Shown: positions 1 to 6,822, counted from the first letter of the stretch. The stretch is 8,887 bases of DNA from Actinomycetes bacterium (GCA_021823365.1 JAKAOD010000100.1:1-8887); one strand, 5' to 3'. The notes: generated by a model from the sequence alone, not told the origin. A program made the numbers and translations.

Positions 1-51
1 TCCGATCCGGTGTCGCCGGCGAGTTTGGCGCACCAGAGCCTTGACCGGTAG
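1..51 (+). CDS. possible 3' end of an upstream gene (partial)
   Basis: Frame 1 is open from the window edge to a TAG at 49-51 and encodes the short tail SDPVSPASLAHQSLDR. Its third codon positions are mostly G or C, as in the neighbouring genes. The stop lies two bases before the ATG at 54, the spacing expected inside an operon. A competing frame (ending in GEFGAPEP at a TGA, 42-44) is also open, so the choice of frame is uncertain. No function can be read from so short a tail. Confidence 0.3.
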   Translation, partial: SDPVSPASLAHQSLDR

Positions 52-53
52 AG

Positions 54-1010
54 ATGCCGACGGCAGACTCGGCGGCGATGACCCTTCCGGCCCCAAGCGG
101 CGTCCTCTCGGTCGTGCAGACGCCGTTCGACGATTCCGGGGACATTGACGAGAGCGCACTGCGCCATGAGATCGACTGGGCTTTCGAGTGCGGCGTCGAC
201 GGGCTGACCGTCGCGATGGTGTCGGAGATCCTGCGCCTCGATCTTGCCGAGCGTCACGAGCTCGCCGCCATCGTGTGCGACGCGGCGTCAGGACGGGGAC
301 CGGTCGTGGTGAGCGTCGGTGCCGAGAGCACACGCGCGGCTGTCAGGCTCGCTGAGCATGCGGCGAGAGTCGGCGCGTCGGCGGTGATGGCGATCCCGCC
401 GCTATCAGCATCACTCGGGTCGGCGGACCTCGAGTCCTATTACCTCTCGATCCTCGAAGCAACGCCGCTCCCGCTCGTTGTGCAGGACGCGAGCGCGTAC
501 GTCGGCGGGGCGCTGCCAGTCGGCCTGTTCGCCCGGCTGCACGAGCACGATCCAGATCGGGTGTGCTTCAAGCCCGAGGCCGTGCCGCTCGGCCCGCGCC
601 TCTCCGAGCTCCTCGACGCTACCGGCGGCCGGGCCAAGGCCTACGACGGGTCCGGGGGGATCGCGTTGATCGACACCTTCCGACGCGGCATCGTCGGCAC
701 CATGCCGAGCACCGATCTGTGCTGGGCGATCGTCCGGCTGTGGGAGCACCTCGAGGCGGGAGATCTCGATTCCGCGTACCGCCTCAGTCAACCGCTGGTC
801 GCGCTGGTGGCGATGCAGACCAGCCTCGACACCTACGTCGCCATCGAGAAGTACCTGCTCGTCCGCCAAGGCATCTTGCGGAATGGAGCTTGCAGGCAAC
901 CCTCGGGCTACCACCTGGACGAGCTGACGACGAGGCAGATCGACGCCTACCTCGCCCTGCTGTGCGCGGCCGTTGAGGAACGGCCGGCGAGCAGTTCGGC
1001 GCCCAGGTGA
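54..1010 (+). CDS. dihydrodipicolinate synthase/N-acetylneuraminate lyase-family protein (class I aldolase or dehydratase)
   Basis: A 318-residue TIM-barrel protein of the DapA/NanA family, near the usual family length (about 290-320). The N-terminal pattern (GVLSVVQTPFDDSGDID, 16-32), the 'GVDGL' turn (47-51) and the Schiff-base lysine in CFKPEA (Lys173) are visible. The normal catalytic Tyr position (the LYNVP motif of DapA) reads VVQDAS (142-147), so Tyr appears replaced by Gln. The GTTGE substrate loop reads AMVSE (54-58), so both Thr are absent. It is therefore unlikely to be lysine-pathway DapA. A keto-acid or sugar-acid aldolase or dehydratase is more plausible; the substrate is unknown. 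ATG 54 was chosen because it sits just after a TAG at 49-51; ATG 78 is an alternative, and neither has a strong Shine-Dalgarno. The family is a confident call from sequence; the function is inference. Confidence 0.85.
   Translation: MPTADSAAMTLPAPSGVLSVVQTPFDDSGDIDESALRHEIDWAFECGVDGLTVAMVSEILRLDLAERHELAAIVCDAASGRGPVVVSVGAESTRAAVRLAEHAARVGASAVMAIPPLSASLGSADLESYYLSILEATPLPLVVQDASAYVGGALPVGLFARLHEHDPDRVCFKPEAVPLGPRLSELLDATGGRAKAYDGSGGIALIDTFRRGIVGTMPSTDLCWAIVRLWEHLEAGDLDSAYRLSQPLVALVAMQTSLDTYVAIEKYLLVRQGILRNGACRQPSGYHLDELTTRQIDAYLALLCAAVEERPASSSAPR
967..986. repeat. perfect 8-bp inverted repeat at the 3' end of the aldolase gene
   Basis: CGGCCGTT (967-974), a 4-base GAGG loop and AACGGCCG (979-986) form a perfect hairpin inside the last codons of the aldolase gene. 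No T-run follows, so it is not a classical intrinsic terminator. It could slow polymerase or protect the 3' end of the message, or be a chance product of high GC. Confidence 0.35.
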
Positions 1011-1259
1011 GACGGCGCCTTCGCTCGGCGTGTCTGACGATGGCTCGGGCGCCGACACGCACTGGTCGAGCGTCAGGCGATACCGTGCCGGCGCCCGCAG
1101 CGCCTTGACGCCGGGTGGGGCAGCGGCAGGCTGGGGGCACCCGGCGGGAGATGGGTGCCGGCGCCGAGGGCTGACGCCAGACGGGCCGCTGGACGTGGCG
1201 TCGCTCGCCCGACCGTGCCGCGGGGTCGCGGTCGGCCACTTGAGCGGCCTGTGCGATCC
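1011..1259. other. non-coding interval with no recognisable gene
   Basis: Open frames exist here on both strands, but their translations are rich in Arg, Pro, Gly and Ala and match no family I recognise, as expected of shadow frames at high GC. An 11-bp direct repeat (GTGCCGGCGCC at 1085-1095 and 1155-1165) is the only structure seen. The stretch may be eroded sequence beyond the broken peptidase gene at 1260-1679. Confidence 0.4.
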
Positions 1260-1679
1260 GACGACGTTCACCGCGTAAGCCGTGGCCGCGCACTGCGATC
1301 ACCAGGCGTAGGGAATCACCGACACCTCGTCCCAGGTGACGATGAGGAAGTCCTGCGGTGTCCAGCCGAGGACCGCCAGCGAGTGCCCGGCGACCTCGCT
1401 CGTCTGGGAGATCGGCGGGTCGAGCGTCGTCGACAGCGTGAGGGACTCGGGGAGCACGATCGTCGCGTAGAGAGCGCCGCCCGCTCCGATCGCCCGCTTG
1501 GTCGTTGTGAGATCCTACGGGTTCACGTCGCTCCAGCCGGCGATGCGCGTCCCGAGCAGCCCGGCCGGCCGCGCCCAGGCGTGCAGCAGCTGGGAGTCCG
1601 TGAGCCCCGAACCGCTCCCGCCGCTCAGCGCGCTCCATTCCGAGAGCGCCTCGTTCGTCGTCATCCTCGGGACGAACCT
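1260..1679 (-). pseudogene. papain-like cysteine peptidase-type protein, truncated, two in-frame stops
   Basis: Reading the minus strand from about 1679 down to 1260 in one frame gives a coherent protein with two stops. In order it shows a PRMTTNEALSEWSAL segment, a 'DSQLLHAW' helix, IAGWSDVNP, then TAG (1517-1515), then TTTKRAIGAGGALYATIVLPES, a central AGHSLAVLGW segment with the likely catalytic His, DFLIVTWDEVSVIPYAW, then TGA (1301-1299), and SQCAATAYAV. This order resembles bacterial and phage proteins with a papain/C39-like fold, in which a Cys near the N-terminus precedes 'GHA(V/L)xxVGY' and 'VTWG...MTWAFW' motifs. The TGA falls where relatives have Trp, so a TGG-to-TGA change explains it. 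A TGA upstream (near 1710) closes the frame, and the N-terminal part with the catalytic Cys is missing. It lies downstream of etfD on the same strand but is not a working gene. Family assignment is from remembered motifs only. Confidence 0.55.
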
Positions 1680-1736
1680 TCGACCCCTCGCACCCGTTCT
1701 GCCTGCTCAGCCCAGCTTTACGGTCGATGCCGTACC

Positions 1737-1800
1737 TAGTTAATGCGGAAGTCCGGTCTTTGTCTCGGCAATGGCGCTCGACCCGCTTGACACCCAACGC
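1737..1800 (-). mobile_element. possible terminal fragment of an IS21-family element
   Basis: Between etfD and the broken peptidase, the minus strand carries GGGTGTCAAGCGGGT, then TTGCCGAGACAAAGACCGG, then ACTTCCGCATTAAC. The run of spaced 'TGTCAAG', 'GCCGAGACAAAG' and 'CATTAAC' blocks recalls the multiple terminal repeats downstream of istB in IS21-type elements. The segment is less GC-rich than its surroundings and no transposase gene accompanies it. The assignment rests on memory of similar ends and is weak; it may simply be intergenic DNA. Confidence 0.2.
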
Positions 1801-1818
1801 GAACGTCAGTGGGAGGGA

Positions 1819-3957
1819 CTACCCGCCTTGCGGCGCAGTGTCTCTGGCGGAGGCGCTCGCCTGGGGAGCCGCCGTCAGGGATCGCTCGAGGACCTGGGCG
1901 ACATCGAGCACCGAGACCTGGTCCGCCTTGCCTGCCGCCTTGACCGCGTCGTCGAGCATGATGTTGCAATAGGGACACGCCGTCGACACGATTCCCGCTC
2001 CGGTGGACAACGCCTCTTCGGTGCGGTTGACGTTGATGCGCGTTCCGGTCTGTTCTTCCATCCACATCCGCGCCCCACCGGCTCCGCAGCAGAAGCCGCG
2101 CTCGCGGCAGCGCTCCATTTCGACCCTCTGCAGACCGGACACCGACGCGAGGACATCTCGCGGCTCGTCGAAGACCCGGTTGTGTCGTCCGAGATAGCAG
2201 GGGTCGTGGTAGGTGACACGTTCGTCCATCTGCCCCTTCGCCAGAGCTCCTTCCTGCACGAGACGCGCGAGCAGCTGGGAGTGGTGAACGACATCGAAGC
2301 GTCCGCCAAGGGCTGGGTACTCATTCGCGATCGAATTGAAGCAGTGTGGACAGGAGGCGATGACCTTGGAGACGCCGACTTGGCCTAGGGTGGCGATGTT
2401 CTGCTGAGCTTGCATCTGGAAGAGGTACTCATTGCCGAGCCGGCGCGCCGGGTCGCCGGTGCAAGACTCGGCCGGGCCGAGGATCGCGAAGCCGACGCCT
2501 GCTCGATGTAGCAGACGGGCGATCGCCTGGGTGGTGCGCTGCGCGCGCTCGTCGAGCGCCCCGGCGCAACCGATCCAGAACAGGTACTCGATTCCCTCTG
2601 GCATCGAGTCGGAAACGACCGGGATCTCGAAGTCGAGAGCCTCGGTCCAGGCGAGGCGCTTCGAAGGTCCGAGGCCCCAGGGGTCGCCGCGGTTCTCGAT
2701 GTTGCGCAGCATCCCGCTCGCTTCGGAGGGAAAGCTCGATTCCATCAGCACCTGGTGCCGCCGCATGTCGACGATCGCGTCGACGTGTTCGATGTCGACC
2801 GGGCACTGCTCGACGCAGGCGCCGCAGGTCGTGCAGGACCAGAGCACGTCGGGCTCGATGACGTTCGGCACGAGCGGGGTCAGGGAAAGCGGCGCACCGT
2901 CTTCGCCGGATTGCGCTGCCGCCGCCCTGCTCGACGAGGGGGCAGTGGTCGGCGCCCGGCTCTGCAGGCGCTTTTGCAGGAGCCTCGGCGCGGCCGCGAA
3001 CAGCTCGTCGCGCAGCGCCATCACGACGAGCTTCGGCGACAGTGGCTTTCCCGTCGCCCAGGCCGGGCACTGGCTCTGGCAGCGGCCGCACTCGGTGCAG
3101 GTGGCGAAGTCGAGCATCTGCTTCCAGGTGAACTGCTCGATCACCCCGACGCCGAAGGTCGCGTCTTCGGCGAGGTCCTCGAAGTCCATCTGCGGCGTCG
3201 TCTCCAAGGCGCCAAGGGCGCGGGGCTGGCGAGAGAACGCGACGTTTATTGGCGCGAGGAAGATGTGGAGGTGCTTGGAGTAGGTGACGAGGACAAAGAA
3301 TGCGAGGATGACGCACAGGTTGGCGTCGAGGAACACGGTCTCGAGCACCCGGTTCGTGCCCACCCCGAGCGGACGCAGTGCCCTACCGATGCCGTGGGAG
3401 GCAAAGGCCCACCAGCCGTAAGGGAAATCACCGGTGTTTGTCTGGGCAGCACGGTAGAGCAGGAGGGTAGCGATGACGAGGAAGATCATCCCGAGGACGA
3501 GCCAGGCAAGGACGTTGTGCGATCCGAGGAACCGTGACCGTCGTTTGATCCGGTGAGGGTCTTGGAGGAGGCGGATCGCAGCAAAGACCCCGAGGGAGAC
3601 GAGCACCGCGCAGGCGAAGAAGTCCTCCAGGAAGCCGACCACGGCCAGGTGGCCGATGCCCGGAACAGCGAACTTTGGACGAAATGCCGCGCCGAACGCC
3701 TCGACGATCGTGAGGAGCAGGACGATGAAGCCCCAGAACGTGAAGGCGTGGGCGAGCCCGGGAAGCGTCCATCGCAGCAGCCGCCGTTGGCCGATCACCT
3801 CGCGCACCTCGGCATAGAGCCGGCGTCCCCAGCTCGAGAAGCGCTCGGGGGCCGGCTGACCTGCGGCGATCAGCCTGCCGAGCTGCCACAGCCGCCTGCC
3901 GGCAAGCACGAGGCAGGCGGCGGCAACCGCCATGACGATCGGGTAGCGGCTAAGCAT
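1819..3957 (-). CDS. etfD: ETF:quinone oxidoreductase EtfD (NarI-like/HdrD-like membrane Fe-S protein)
   Basis: Expected to take electrons from reduced EtfBA and deliver them to menaquinone in the membrane, closing fatty-acid beta-oxidation. Numbered from ATG 3957 (712 residues), there are about five membrane helices in residues 1-230, with candidate haem-ligand His at 70, 147, 188, 229 and 231. Two 4Fe-4S motifs follow: CTECGRCQSQCP (287-298) and CTTCGACVEQCP (375-386). Two CCG-type domains end the protein: the first with ESCTGD and CPHC (about 464-539), the second with FCCGAGG and CPYC (about 587-664). This order matches mycobacterial EtfD. A Ser/Ala/Pro-rich linker separates the Fe-S motifs. 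The start is uncertain. ATG 3957 fits the family N-terminus, which begins just before the first helix, but lacks a good ribosome site. GTG 4056 lies 5 nt after a GGAGGG, and GTG 4074 is further upstream. Last gene of the etfB-etfA-etfD operon. Confidence 0.9.
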   Translation of the reverse strand: MLSRYPIVMAVAAACLVLAGRRLWQLGRLIAAGQPAPERFSSWGRRLYAEVREVIGQRRLLRWTLPGLAHAFTFWGFIVLLLTIVEAFGAAFRPKFAVPGIGHLAVVGFLEDFFACAVLVSLGVFAAIRLLQDPHRIKRRSRFLGSHNVLAWLVLGMIFLVIATLLLYRAAQTNTGDFPYGWWAFASHGIGRALRPLGVGTNRVLETVFLDANLCVILAFFVLVTYSKHLHIFLAPINVAFSRQPRALGALETTPQMDFEDLAEDATFGVGVIEQFTWKQMLDFATCTECGRCQSQCPAWATGKPLSPKLVVMALRDELFAAAPRLLQKRLQSRAPTTAPSSSRAAAAQSGEDGAPLSLTPLVPNVIEPDVLWSCTTCGACVEQCPVDIEHVDAIVDMRRHQVLMESSFPSEASGMLRNIENRGDPWGLGPSKRLAWTEALDFEIPVVSDSMPEGIEYLFWIGCAGALDERAQRTTQAIARLLHRAGVGFAILGPAESCTGDPARRLGNEYLFQMQAQQNIATLGQVGVSKVIASCPHCFNSIANEYPALGGRFDVVHHSQLLARLVQEGALAKGQMDERVTYHDPCYLGRHNRVFDEPRDVLASVSGLQRVEMERCRERGFCCGAGGARMWMEEQTGTRINVNRTEEALSTGAGIVSTACPYCNIMLDDAVKAAGKADQVSVLDVAQVLERSLTAAPQASASARDTAPQGG

Positions 3958-4130
3958 CGAGGGCGGCTGTAGGGATGCCGCATCTTCGTGCAGGACGGTT
4001 CGCGACGGAAGGTTCCGGATGGCAGGTCGACCTCGATGCCCTCCGGGCGCCACCACCCGGGCCCTCCGTAGCACCTGGCCCTGAATGACGGTTCTGATAC
4101 CAACTCACGACAGAGCCCCGGCCTCGACCA

Positions 4131-5102
4131 CTAAGAGCGCGACGCGAGCGCCTCGATGAGCCTCGGCAGCACGACGGTGACGTCGCCGACCACGCCGAGA
4201 TCGGCGATCGAGAAGATCGGAGCCTGAGGGTCTTTGTTGACGGCGATGATGTGCCTGGCGCCCTTCATCCCGACGAGGTGCTGGGTGGCACCAGAGATGC
4301 CGCAGGCGATGTAGACGTCCGGTTTGACGATCTTGCCAGTCTGTCCGACCTGGTGGCTGTAGGGAACCCATCCGGCGTCTACGATCGCCCGCGACGCACC
4401 GGCGGCGCCGTGCAGCAGGCGAGCCAGCTCCTCTACGAGAGCGTAGTGCTCCGCCGAACCGAGGCCCCGGCCGCCGGACACGACGACCGCCGTCTCGTCA
4501 AGGCTCGGTCCCCGACGCGTCTCGGCGTGGCGCTCGATGATCCGGGCGTCGGCGGCAGCAGTCGTCGGCGGCTCGAGACGCACGACCTCGGCGGCTCGGT
4601 CCGCGGAGGCCTCCGCAGCGAAGGACTTCGGCCGCACGACATAGATGCCAGGTCCCGCACCGGTGAACCGCGCGCGCACGATCTCGGTACCGCCGAAGAT
4701 CGCATGCTCGCTGACGAGGGCACCATCTTGGACCCTGAGACCGTTGACGTTCGTCAGCACCGGCCGGTCGAGACGGGCAGACAGGCGGGCAGCGATGTCT
4801 CGTCCGTCGTAGGACGTGCCGATGAAAAGGGCGTCCGGACCGCGGCCGGCCACGATCTCGCCGGCGAGGGCGGCGGCGACGCGTGGCCCGGGCAAGGAGT
4901 CGCCGAGGTCGCCGAGATCGATCAGTCGGCCTGCACCGTGGGCGCCGACCTGCTCGGCAATCGTAGAGGCAGCAGGACCGTAGGTGACTGCCTCGACCCG
5001 ATCGGCGAGGCCCCGGGCCGCAGTGAGCAGCTCGAGGCCAACGGGCGCGGGCTTGCCGCCGCTCTGCTCGACAAGCACCCAGACCGACGCCAGGGCCGCC
5101 AT
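4131..5102 (-). CDS. etfA: electron transfer flavoprotein subunit alpha
   Basis: FAD-carrying alpha subunit of the heterodimeric ETF, which accepts electrons from acyl-CoA dehydrogenases in the cytoplasm. The protein has 323 residues, the usual length. The N-terminal adenine-nucleotide-hydrolase-like fold begins at ASVWVLVEQ. The C-terminal FAD domain is very well conserved: VVSGGRGLGS (207-216), SHQVGQTGKIVKPDVYIA (249-266), CGISGATQHLVGM (267-279) and NKDPQAPIF (289-297), the ETF-alpha signature. ATG 5102 was chosen because it overlaps the etfB stop as TGATG and has a GGAAGG seven bases upstream; GTG 5117 is less likely. The overlap implies coupled 1:1 translation with EtfB. EtfD lies downstream (a gap of 56-173 bases depending on its start) and is the probable electron acceptor. 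Confidence 0.96.
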   Translation of the reverse strand: MAALASVWVLVEQSGGKPAPVGLELLTAARGLADRVEAVTYGPAASTIAEQVGAHGAGRLIDLGDLGDSLPGPRVAAALAGEIVAGRGPDALFIGTSYDGRDIAARLSARLDRPVLTNVNGLRVQDGALVSEHAIFGGTEIVRARFTGAGPGIYVVRPKSFAAEASADRAAEVVRLEPPTTAAADARIIERHAETRRGPSLDETAVVVSGGRGLGSAEHYALVEELARLLHGAAGASRAIVDAGWVPYSHQVGQTGKIVKPDVYIACGISGATQHLVGMKGARHIIAVNKDPQAPIFSIADLGVVGDVTVVLPRLIEALASRS

Positions 5103-5881
5103 CAGATCACCTTCCACTCGTCGAGCATGGCGATGATCCGAAGATGGGCCTCGCCCTCGTCGACGATGACCTCGCCAGCTGATCGCCCTTCTACCGGTTC
5201 GACGGAGATCACCTGCTGTCGGGCTCCGGCAGCACCCACCGTGGAGGGATCGAGCCCGAGGGCGGCGAGGTCGAGCTCCTCGACCGGCTTGGAGCGGGCG
5301 CTCATGATGCCCTTGAAGGACGGGTAGCGGACTTCGACGACGCCGGCAGTGACGCTCACCACCGCAGGTAGCGGGCAGCTCACCTCGTCGTATCCCTGCT
5401 CGGTCTGGCGCTGGACCTTTAGGACCTCGCCGTCGAGCTCGACGTGCTTGGCAAAGCTGACCGAGGGGAGACCGAGCAGCTCGGCGATCTGCACGGGCAC
5501 GGTCCCGGTGTAGCCGTCGGTCGACTCGGTCGCGGCCAGTATGAGCTGCGCGCCGCTGCGACGGGCCGCAGCGGCGAGAACCTTGGCCGTTGACAACGCG
5601 TCGGAGGCCGCGAGCGCGTCGTCTGACACGAGGATCGCCTTGTCTGCCCCCATCGCCAACCCGGTACGGAGTCCTGCCTTCTCCCCGTTCGGCGCCATCG
5701 ACACAAGCGTCACCTCGCCCCCGCCAGCCTGCTCGACCAATCGAAGCGCGATCTCGACGCTGAAGCTGTCAGAGTCATCAAGCACAGGGGCACCCTCCCG
5801 AACGAGGGTGCCCCTGGCCCGGTCGATGCGCTGGGGAGCATCCGGGCTCGGGACCTGCTTCACGCATACCGCTACATTCAC
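5102..5881 (-). CDS. etfB: electron transfer flavoprotein subunit beta
   Basis: Beta subunit of ETF; it binds AMP and carries the loop that recognises acyl-CoA dehydrogenases. From GTG 5881 the protein has 259 residues, normal for the family. It begins VNVAVCVKQVPSP, the classic ETF-beta N-terminus. The nucleotide-binding stretch ATESTDGYTGTVPVQIAE (117-134) and the segment KVQRQTEQGYDEVSCPLPAVVSV (about 155-177), matching the ETF-beta signature region, are clear. GTG 5881 was preferred because the first beta strand starts right there and an AGAGGGG precedes it by nine bases. A GTG at 5938 also has an AGGAAAGG upstream and would add 19 residues with no family counterpart. First gene of the operon; its stop overlaps the etfA start by one base. 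Confidence 0.95.
   Translation of the reverse strand: MNVAVCVKQVPSPDAPQRIDRARGTLVREGAPVLDDSDSFSVEIALRLVEQAGGGEVTLVSMAPNGEKAGLRTGLAMGADKAILVSDDALAASDALSTAKVLAAAARRSGAQLILAATESTDGYTGTVPVQIAELLGLPSVSFAKHVELDGEVLKVQRQTEQGYDEVSCPLPAVVSVTAGVVEVRYPSFKGIMSARSKPVEELDLAALGLDPSTVGAAGARQQVISVEPVEGRSAGEVIVDEGEAHLRIIAMLDEWKVI
5110..5115 (-). promoter_or_regulatory. ribosome binding site of etfA inside etfB
   Basis: GGAAGG on the minus strand lies seven bases before ATG 5102, within the last codons of etfB. Together with the TGATG stop/start overlap it fixes the etfA start and supports translational coupling. Confidence 0.7.
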
Positions 5882-5890
5882 TGCATCGTT

Positions 5891-5897
5891 CCCCTCT
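5891..5897 (-). promoter_or_regulatory. ribosome binding site of etfB
   Basis: AGAGGGG on the minus strand lies nine bases before GTG 5881 and supports that start over the upstream GTG 5938. Confidence 0.5.
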
Positions 5898-6295
5898 GAG
5901 CGGCCTGCCTCGCCGGCTTCGGGCGGGCGAGACTGCACTCTATCGTCCTTTCCTCAGGTGGAGCTCCGGCCTTCTCGTGGAAGTCGCGCGATCGTCCCAT
6001 CGCGTCATTCAAAGCGCATGAGCTTGCAGCAGGTCCAGGCTGATCCAGCTTCGGCAGTCCCGGTCGCCTGGCGTCGCGTACCAGGGCCTGCGGCAAGGCG
6101 GGGCGTCGCCACAAGGCCAGCCCAGCCGAGTGCGACGGGCGCCATCACGAGTTGAGGCGTGCCGTCGGCGGGCTACGGTCTCCCAGCGGCTCAGCGAAGC
6201 CGCGCCCTACCAGGAATGCATCGACCGCCCTCGGCGCCTTGAGCGTCTCATTGCGGAGATAGTCTGTCTCTCTGCCTCTGCAGTCGAGACCGCCT

Positions 6296-6317
6296 CTGTC
6301 AGCTCCGGAGCTGTCAG
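6296..6317. repeat. 14-bp perfect palindrome flanked by 7-bp direct repeats
   Basis: CAGCTCCGGAGCTG (6300-6313) equals its own reverse complement. The heptamer CTGTCAG occurs at 6296-6302 and again at 6311-6317, overlapping the palindrome on both sides. Such symmetry suits a dimeric repressor site in a divergent promoter region, but no regulator gene is in the window. Confidence 0.35.
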
Positions 6318-6395
6318 GGCACGGACCGCCGAGGTGGGAGGGTTGGGACGAAAGAGCTCAGCGAGAAGTGCGGAACGGCATCAGGTCGGGGCAAT

Positions 6396-6410
6396 GACAC
6401 CGGTGGTGTC
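6396..6410. repeat. inverted repeat GACACC-ggt-GGTGTC, candidate operator
   Basis: Perfect 6-bp arms with a 3-base spacer, 60 bases upstream of the thiolase start. Possible regulator-binding site; no direct evidence. Confidence 0.3.
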
Positions 6411-6430
6411 GGCGTTGGGATGATCTGGCG

Positions 6431-6453
6431 ACGCGCGTATTCGCGGCGCGCGT
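6431..6453. repeat. inverted repeat ACGCGCG-N9-CGCGCGT next to the thiolase ribosome site
   Basis: Perfect 7-bp arms (6431-6437 and 6447-6453) around a 9-base spacer, ending directly before the GAAGGGG ribosome site (6454-6460). It could be an operator or an mRNA hairpin beside the ribosome site. The arms are pure CG alternation apart from the outer A/T pair, so chance is possible. Confidence 0.3.
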
Positions 6454-6470
6454 GAAGGGGCGAGTCAGCC

Positions 6471-6703
6471 ATGGCACCCACCAACCCACCTACCCGATCG
6501 TCGCCGGTGCGCGGACGCCGATCGGGAAGCTGTCCGGCGCGCTCGCCTCGCCACGCACCATCGAGCTCGGCGCCATCGCGATCCGGGGGCGCTCGCGCGC
6601 CGGAGTCGCTCCGGACGCGCTCGACCGGCTGCTGCTCGGCCAGGTGCTGCAGGTCGGCATCGGCGGCCGGGGCGACGCGTTCTTGCTTCGCGCCATTTCC
6701 TGA
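6471..6703 (+). pseudogene. acetyl-CoA acetyltransferase (thiolase), large internal deletion and frameshift
   Basis: Both ends of a thiolase gene survive and the middle is gone. The start ATG 6471 (MAPTNPP) has a GAAGGGG ten bases upstream. A one-base loss near 6485-6491 shifts the frame to TYPIVAGARTPIGKLSGALAS, the conserved thiolase N-terminus. It continues TIELGAIAIRG and LLLGQVLQVGIG, with a small disturbance at RGRSRAGVAP where relatives have a longer 'RGAL.RAGV'. Right after GIG the sequence reads GGRGDAFLLRAIS and stops at TGA 6701-6703. This matches the thiolase C-terminus ('GGGQGDA.LLR'), so roughly 320 of about 390 codons are missing, including the catalytic Cys and His motifs. The stop is 17 bases before the CoA-transferase remnant, the natural operon order for acetoacetate metabolism. 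Non-functional. Confidence 0.75.
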
Positions 6704-6720
6704 CCTACCGAGGGGGACAA

Positions 6721-6822
6721 ATGGACAAGATCGTCTCGGACGTCGACGACGCGGTCGCCGACGTCTCGACCGGAAGCTCGCTCGCCGTCGGCGGCTTCGG
6801 GCTATGCGGCGTGCCCCACTAA
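6721..6822 (+). pseudogene. scoA: 3-oxoacid CoA-transferase subunit A, first 33 codons only
   Basis: ATG 6721 follows a strong GAGGGGG (6710-6716) by four bases. The 33 codons begin MDKIVSDVDDAVADV and continue SLAVGGFGLCGVPH, the unmistakable N-terminus of succinyl-CoA:3-oxoacid CoA-transferase subunit A (family length about 230), including the conserved GGFGLCG. Homology ends at His33, where the next codon is a TAA (6820-6822) whose TA is the apparent insertion site of the IS630-family element. The rest of scoA and the expected scoB are absent from the window. The enzyme would have activated acetoacetate with CoA from succinyl-CoA, with the adjacent thiolase cleaving acetoacetyl-CoA. The start signals are intact, so a short peptide may still be made. 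Confidence 0.8.

Larger units (their letters stand above)
5882..6453. other. divergent non-coding region between the ETF operon and the thiolase remnant
   Basis: About 570 bases with no gene I can support. It separates the leftward etfBAD operon from the rightward thiolase/CoA-transferase remnants, so it should contain their promoters. The half near the thiolase holds three perfect short inverted repeats (6300-6313, 6396-6410 and 6431-6453). A TANNNT-type box, TAGAGT, lies on the minus strand near 5942-5937 just upstream of the etfB start region, but no convincing -35 partner is seen. A 46-codon minus-strand frame (6145-6005) has no recognisable content. Confidence 0.5.

Noticed and set aside
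411..1797. Long minus-strand open frames (411-1271 and 784-1797) opposite and beyond the aldolase gene
   Set aside because: Their translations are low-complexity Arg/Ala/Gly/Pro sequence without family motifs, typical of antisense frames in GC-rich DNA. The aldolase on the plus strand explains the region up to 1010.
5873..5888. Minimal ATG-CAG-TGA frame overlapping the etfB GTG start, as a possible regulatory uORF
   Set aside because: A two-codon frame arises easily by chance and nothing else supports attenuation here.
6005..6145. 46-codon minus-strand frame upstream of etfB
   Set aside because: No recognisable domain, no clear ribosome site and unremarkable composition; not enough to call a gene.
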